From positions 125,351 through 189,350 of the forward strand of contig NW_019775537.1 of the NCBI RefSeq assembly GCF_001039355.2: 64,000 nucleotides of DNA. The letters run 5' to 3'. The DNA comes from Lingula anatina. Taxonomy: Eukaryota; Brachiopoda; Lingulata; Lingulida; Lingulidae. This document shows positions 63,701-64,000 of this stretch, piece after piece. Under the pieces are notes generated by a model that saw only the letters and a program-made list of their open reading frames with translations, had not been told where the DNA came from and ran no database searches. A program made the position numbers and the translations under genes. Position 1 is the stretch's first letter; each line of letters starts with the position of its first letter.

Positions 63701-63935
63701 GTTTCTGTAATGTTAGCCAGATGACTACAATATTTTTACTGTCACTGTTACAAAAGCTGTGTATTGTTTCTGTAGCCATGTTGGTGCAGTCCAGACACCA
63801 TACTAATGCTGCTGCTTTCTTTTGTTTTAGAAGGTGACGAGGAATCCAACAGGATATGGCAGCTCTGTTTTGACAAATATCCTACAGATAAATATACTGA
63901 TAAATCCAGTGCTGCTGACTCCAGTAGCCCCCAAG
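60654..63935 (+). CDS. PPP1R9: PPP1R9 coding exons 2-5 (gene continues past the window)
   Basis: Exons: 60654-60778 (125 nt), 60912-60944 (33), 61991-62089 (99) and 63831-63935 (105). The first completes the AA|N codon of the large exon and ends in phase 1. The next three are phase 1 to phase 1 and multiples of three, so each could be skipped without a frame shift. Encoded sequence: QPDILNEEEANEVVQLLTER and an acidic tail; GLTQYISPTVR; DQTTVSPYIIKTDTDTETEA and GYIEDSFKDVT; EGDEESNRIWQLCFDKYPTD onward. This acidic region corresponds in position to the part between the actin-binding and PP1-binding regions of vertebrate neurabins. Exon 4 has tandem acceptors (CAGCAG, 61985-61990). Direct family similarity of these small exons is weak; phase continuity is the main support. 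Confidence 0.72.
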
Positions 63936-64000
63936 GTACATCCACAAGGCTGTTATATTATATACTATGGCGCTAATTTGGTTGCCCAACCCCCTTTCTT

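Noticed and set aside
1-64000. CRISPR arrays, operons, bacterial-type elements
   Set aside because: None seen; the gene structure is eukaryotic throughout.

Overview
The window is nuclear DNA from an animal. Genes are split by GT-AG introns, intergenic DNA is AT-rich and full of microsatellites, and the recognisable products are metazoan: a flavin-containing monooxygenase, a Frizzled receptor of the 5/8 class, a puromycin-sensitive aminopeptidase and a neurabin/spinophilin. The compact intron-less Frizzled and the similarity levels suit a marine invertebrate such as a lophotrochozoan. The phylum is a guess and cannot be fixed from this sequence alone. All exon borders below were read by eye from splice sites, reading phase and remembered family similarity; no alignment program was run.

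Layout. 1-6.5 kb holds weak terminal-exon candidates, a 34-bp minisatellite, an inverted repeat and a decayed first exon of an FMO gene. 7.7-11.7 kb, minus strand, is a complete six-exon FMO (542 aa). 11.7-27.6 kb is a long gene-poor stretch ending in the upstream region of fz5/8, with paired CRE-type sites. 27.6-29.3 kb, plus strand, is intron-less fz5/8 (553 aa). 29.3-35.4 kb has no certain gene. 39.1-47.1 kb, minus strand, is the puromycin-sensitive aminopeptidase. 47.2 kb to the right edge, plus strand, is a neurabin/spinophilin (PPP1R9) gene that leaves the window before its PP1-binding, PDZ and coiled-coil parts. The last two genes are head to head and probably share a promoter.

Assembly problems matter here. 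Single N bases at 36381 and 43110 behave like scaffold joins. At 36381 about 3.7 kb, including the last three aminopeptidase exons, is present on both sides of the N. This is most simply two alleles of one locus laid end to end. At 43110 the exons for the catalytic core (GAMEN, HEXXH and the distal Glu) are missing. The duplicate is useful because it acts as an allele comparison. It exposes a 166-bp MITE, a 74-bp indel, and two identical 33-bp perfect palindromes, each flanked by its own 7-bp target duplication. One palindrome has a possible excision footprint on the other copy.

Other points of biological interest are a pair of homologous 97-nt exons in the aminopeptidase that look mutually exclusive, candidate internal promoters/first exons in PPP1R9 whose splice phases fit, small phase-1 cassette-type exons in PPP1R9, and an LTR-like insertion in its intron.
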